Shown: positions 23,994 to 26,510 of the stretch, piece after piece | Position numbering within the stretch: the first letter of the stretch is position 1 | How the letters are laid out: each line of letters opens with the position of its first letter | Origin: Iamia sp052038315 | GTDB taxonomy: Bacteria; Actinomycetota; Acidimicrobiia; Acidimicrobiales; Iamiaceae | DNA: 26,510 nt | Assembly (NCBI GenBank): GCA_052038315.1 | Contig: JBQGCF010000104.1 | Coordinates: forward strand, 1-26,510 | Reading direction: 5' to 3' | Made by a program: the position numbers and the translations under genes | Notes under the pieces: model-generated | What the model was told of the DNA's origin: nothing | Database searches by the model: none | What the model saw: only the letters and a program-made list of their open reading frames with translations

Positions 23994-24836
23994 ATGAGCC
24001 CGGACCTGACCGTCGGCGCCCACGCCCGCCACCCCGACGACGCCACCGGCCGGCTGACGTTCGTCGGCACCGCCACCGTCATCCTCGACGTGGCCGGGCT
24101 GCGCATCCTCACCGACCCCAACTTCCTGCACCAGGGCCAGCACGCCGCCCTCGGCTACGGGCTGCGCAGCGCCCGGCTGACCGACCCGGCGCTGGAGCTG
24201 CCCGAGGTCCTGCCCGTCGACCTGGTCGTCCTCTCGCACCACCACGGCGACCACTTCGACGAGGTCGCCGCCGAGGGCCTGCCCGCCGACACACCGATCA
24301 TCAGCACCCCCCACGCCTGCCGCAAGCTGACCCGCCAGGGGTTCACCAGCACCTGGCCGCTACGGGTCTGGGAGACGCAGGCCGTGCACTTCCCCGGCGG
24401 CGAGCTGACGGTGACGGCGCTGCCGGCCCGCCACGCCCCGCAGCCCCTGACGGCGATGCTCCCGCCCGTCATGGGCAGCCTGCTCGACGTCCGCACGGCG
24501 ACCCACCGCCACCGCACCTACGTCAGCGGCGACACCCTCCTCCACGACGACCTGGCCGAGATCCCCCGCCGCCACCCCGGGATCGACCTCGGCGTCTTCC
24601 ACGGCGGCGGCACCCGGATCGCCGGGGTCACCCTGACCATGACCGGGCCGCAGGTGGTCGACGCCATCGAGCTGATCGACCCCGACGAGGCCGTGCCCGT
24701 CCACCGTGACGACTACTCGGTGTTCAAGAGCGGGACGGACGAGCTGGTCGCCGCCCTCGACGGGCGCGAGCTGCGCAGCCGGGTGCACCTGCTCGCCATC
24801 GGCGAGTCGATGGCCTTCCCCCTGCGCCCGGCCTGA
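23994..24836 (+). CDS. MBL-fold metallo-hydrolase (UlaG-like)
   Basis: A 280-residue metallo-beta-lactamase-fold protein. The metal-binding motif HHHGDH is at 82-87, with probable further ligands His147 (PARHAPQ), Asp180 (YVSGDT) and a C-terminal His (VPVHRDD). The early TFVGTATVILDVAGLRILTDP is typical of the UlaG-like / COG2220 branch. It should be a zinc- or manganese-dependent hydrolase with an unidentified substrate. GGGGAGC lies upstream of the ATG. The gene is divergent from the PAS gene, and its stop sits in a hairpin shared with the convergent GAF-ANTAR gene. Confidence 0.9.
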   Translation: MSPDLTVGAHARHPDDATGRLTFVGTATVILDVAGLRILTDPNFLHQGQHAALGYGLRSARLTDPALELPEVLPVDLVVLSHHHGDHFDEVAAEGLPADTPIISTPHACRKLTRQGFTSTWPLRVWETQAVHFPGGELTVTALPARHAPQPLTAMLPPVMGSLLDVRTATHRHRTYVSGDTLLHDDLAEIPRRHPGIDLGVFHGGGTRIAGVTLTMTGPQVVDAIELIDPDEAVPVHRDDYSVFKSGTDELVAALDGRELRSRVHLLAIGESMAFPLRPA

Positions 24837-24851
24837 GCCGGCCCCTCAGGC
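24831..24851. terminator. Hairpin enclosing both stop codons of convergent genes
   Basis: GCCTGAG (24831-24837) pairs with CTCAGGC (24845-24851) across a 7-nt loop. The arms contain the TGA of the MBL gene and the TGA of the minus-strand GAF-ANTAR gene. There is no T-tract. Plausible as a weak bidirectional terminator. Confidence 0.4.
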
Positions 24852-25577
24852 GCCGGGCTCGTCGTCGGGCCGCTCGAGGCCCCGCTCGTAGCCCTCGACG
24901 AGGCGGCGGGCCCAGTCGGCGACCGGGACCCCCTCGGCCCCGGCCCGGTCCTGCAGGTGGGCCCAGGCCTGGTCGGGGGTCATGTCGTGCTTCACGATCA
25001 GGAGGCCGACGGCGATCTCGACCTGCTCGGACCGCTGCACCACCTCGACCAGCCGGCCCATGGCCTCGACGCCGGTCGCGTGGAGCTGCGACCCGACGAT
25101 GAGGTCGACGGCGTAGGCCGTCAGGTCGGCGATGCGGTCGGGGACGTCCTCGGCGAAGGCGTCGGCCTGGCGGGAGTAGAGGTTGAGCGAGCCCACCGTG
25201 TCCCGGCCCGAGACGAGGGGGATCGAGAGCACGCTCGTCACGCCGATGTCGATGGCGCCGGGGGCGAAGTGGACGAAGCGCTCGTCGAGGGGCAGGGCGT
25301 CGATCCTGATCGTCGCCTGCCGGTCGGCGGAGCGGAGGCACGGCCCCTCCCCCGTCCGGTACTGGACCAGGTCCGCCTCGATGGCCAGCTGGCTCGACGA
25401 GGCGCCGGTGATCATCGACTCCTCGACGATCAGGGCCACGCTCGCTGCGTCGCAGCGCCCCACGACCCGCTCGATGATCTCGGCGACCGCCTCCATCTTG
25501 GCGACGAGCGTGCGCTGGGTGCGGAGAAGATCGTCGAGCTGCCGGATGTCTCGGGTGACCTCGTCGGGGATCTCCAC
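24846..25577 (-). CDS. GAF domain protein with degenerate ANTAR-like C-terminus
   Basis: A 243-residue protein starting at GTG, 3 nt after the stop of the upstream GAF-ANTAR gene, with little SD, so it is probably translationally coupled. An N-terminal helix (~5-40) precedes a GAF domain (~42-165: TGEGPCLRSAD, SVLSIPLVSGRDTVGSLNLYS). Residues ~172-230 align with an ANTAR RNA-binding domain, but the usual SRxxIEQAKGxLM core reads RSEQVEIAVGLLIVKH. The second ANTAR helix is partly kept (MTPDQAWAHLQD). RNA binding may therefore be lost or altered; it could act as a sensor partner of the upstream canonical protein. Confidence 0.85.
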   Translation of the reverse strand: MEIPDEVTRDIRQLDDLLRTQRTLVAKMEAVAEIIERVVGRCDAASVALIVEESMITGASSSQLAIEADLVQYRTGEGPCLRSADRQATIRIDALPLDERFVHFAPGAIDIGVTSVLSIPLVSGRDTVGSLNLYSRQADAFAEDVPDRIADLTAYAVDLIVGSQLHATGVEAMGRLVEVVQRSEQVEIAVGLLIVKHDMTPDQAWAHLQDRAGAEGVPVADWARRLVEGYERGLERPDDEPGA

Positions 25578-25580
25578 CGA

Positions 25581-26300
25581 TCAGGCCTGGTCCCGGTGCG
25601 GCTGGGTCCGCTCGACGATCTCGGCGGCGATCTCCCGCAGCTTCCGGTTCTCCCGCTGCGACGCCGCCACCAGCAGGGTGAAGGCCTCGTCGGGGGTGCA
25701 GCGGCTCTGGCCCATCAAGACGCCCTTGGCCTGCTCGATGATCGCCCGGGACCGCAGGGCGGTCTGGAGGTCCTGGGTCAGCTGGTGGGCGTCCCAGTAG
25801 ACCTGCGAGCTGGCCAGCACCACGGCCGCCTGGGTGGCCAGGGCCAGGGCCATCCCCTCGTCGGCGTCGGCGAAGCCGGCGACCTCCTCGGCGTACATGT
25901 TGAGGGCGCCGAAGCCCTCGCCGTTGGCGACGAGCGGGAGCGAGATGGTGCTGCGGATGCCGTGGGCGAGGGCCGCCTCGCAGAAGGCGGGCCAGCGCTC
26001 GTCGCTGGTCGTGTCGTCGATCCGGAGGACGACGTCGTGGCGGTAGGCGTCGAGGCACGGCCCGCTCCCGGTCTCGTACTGGGCGGCGTCGATCTCCGGG
26101 GCCTCGGTGTCGGTGAACACGGCGGTGCGGGGGCGGCCCTCGACCAGGGTCGAGACGCCCGCGAAGCGGGCCGGGGGCAGGGCCGCCACCGCGACGGTCG
26201 CCACGTGGTGCAAGGTCCGGTCGAGCGGCGCGCTGCCGATCATGTAGCCGGCCAGGGCGTCGAGGGCGACGCGGACCGGGTCCTCGGGGTCGCGCGGCAT
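25581..26300 (-). CDS. GAF-ANTAR transcription antitermination regulator
   Basis: A 239-residue protein with a GAF sensor domain (~25-165: TGSGPCLDAYRHD, STISLPLVANGEGFGALNMYAE) and a canonical ANTAR domain (~175-231: LRSRAIIEQAKGVLMGQSRCTPDEAFTLLVAASQ, then NRKLREIAAEIV). ANTAR domains bind paired hexaloop hairpins in RNA and prevent termination; GAF-ANTAR proteins are common in Actinobacteria, often with a small-molecule or redox input. The leader contains two adjacent palindromes directly before the SD. It is the first gene of a two-gene unit with the degenerate paralogue. Confidence 0.93.
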   Translation of the reverse strand: MPRDPEDPVRVALDALAGYMIGSAPLDRTLHHVATVAVAALPPARFAGVSTLVEGRPRTAVFTDTEAPEIDAAQYETGSGPCLDAYRHDVVLRIDDTTSDERWPAFCEAALAHGIRSTISLPLVANGEGFGALNMYAEEVAGFADADEGMALALATQAAVVLASSQVYWDAHQLTQDLQTALRSRAIIEQAKGVLMGQSRCTPDEAFTLLVAASQRENRKLREIAAEIVERTQPHRDQA

Positions 26301-26314
26301 CGCTCCGCCCTCTC

Positions 26315-26347
26315 CCGTGGGCCCACGGATCGAAACGAACCGTTTCG
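26315..26347. promoter_or_regulatory. Two adjacent palindromes in the GAF-ANTAR / DUF4383-like divergent region
   Basis: CCGTGGGCCCACGG (26315-26328) is a perfect 14-bp palindrome. Two bases away, CGAAACG-AAC-CGTTTCG (26331-26347) is a perfect 7-bp inverted repeat with a 3-nt spacer. The first ends about 14 nt before the GAF-ANTAR ATG, next to its SD. They could be protein operators or tandem RNA hairpins controlling the regulator; the loops do not fit the ANTAR hexaloop consensus. Confidence 0.5.
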
Positions 26348-26395
26348 CCCGGGTCCCGGCGGAGAGCCGCAGCGCCCCCGACCCGAGGAGCCCCC

Positions 26396-26510
26396 ATGGC
26401 CACGACCACCGCCCGCCCGTCCCCGACCACCACCACGCACCCGGCGACCCTGGCCTCGCGAGCGGCGCTCGTCGTCGGCCTGGCCTTCCTCGGTGTGGGG
26501 GTGCTGGGCT
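26396..26510 (+). CDS. N-terminus of a membrane protein, probably DUF4383-like (3' end beyond window)
   Basis: GAGGAG precedes the ATG by 6 nt. The 38 visible codons encode a Thr/Pro-rich start (MATTTARPSPTTTTHPA) followed by SRAALVVGLAFLGVGVLG, the beginning of a transmembrane helix. This resembles the first helix of DUF4383 proteins, small four-helix membrane proteins of Actinobacteria often linked to stress, but 38 residues cannot fix the family. It is divergent from the GAF-ANTAR pair across a palindrome-rich region. Confidence 0.55.
   Translation, partial: MATTTARPSPTTTTHPATLASRAALVVGLAFLGVGVLG

Noticed and set aside
26315..26347. ANTAR target RNA (paired hexaloop hairpins)
   Set aside because: The palindromes have 0- and 3-nt spacers and do not offer six-base loops with A at position 1 and G at position 4.

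Overview
The window is very GC-rich DNA with strong C/G bias at third codon positions, frequent GTG starts, GTGA or ATGA stop/start overlaps and little intergenic space. Together with the gene content (fused FadE34-type acyl-CoA dehydrogenase, P450, GAF-ANTAR regulators, SigB/F-type sigma factor, DUF4383-like protein) this points to a high-GC actinobacterium. An Acidimicrobiia (Iamia-like) source is my guess and is not proven by the sequence.

Layout. (1) 1-7136, minus: the 5' part (2378 codons seen) of one giant secreted protein of about 18 fibronectin type III domains and five carbohydrate-binding-like jelly-roll modules. It runs off the left edge. A conserved small protein (7238-7624) lies upstream. 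(2) 7718-13829, minus: six tightly packed genes, in transcription order enoyl-CoA hydratase, HSD10-like SDR, double-length acyl-CoA dehydrogenase, acyl-CoA thioesterase, class II aldolase and PfkB sugar kinase. The first three make a nearly complete beta-oxidation round resembling steroid or isoprenoid side-chain catabolism. A divergent TetR regulator (with a possible second C-terminal HTH) and a P450 (13916-15909, plus) complete the cluster, with two palindromes in the divergent promoter region. (3) 15872-18024: amidohydrolase plus MarR (minus), divergent from a cupin (plus). (4) 18021-20372: a RibD/DHFR-like reductase and a YCII/DGPF protein, divergently arranged; a cold-shock protein followed by a small basic SHOCT-like protein whose start codon is buried in a perfect 15-bp hairpin; and an orphan secreted protein. 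(5) 20397-26300: a stress-regulation neighbourhood with two ferritin-like proteins, a SigB/F-type sigma factor, a small PAS protein, an MBL-fold hydrolase and two tandem GAF-ANTAR regulators, one with a degenerate ANTAR. (6) 26396-end: the start of a DUF4383-like membrane protein.

No tRNA, rRNA, CRISPR array, insertion sequence or phage gene was seen. No intergenic stretch exceeds about 225 bases. Several convergent pairs overlap in coding sequence or share a stop palindrome.
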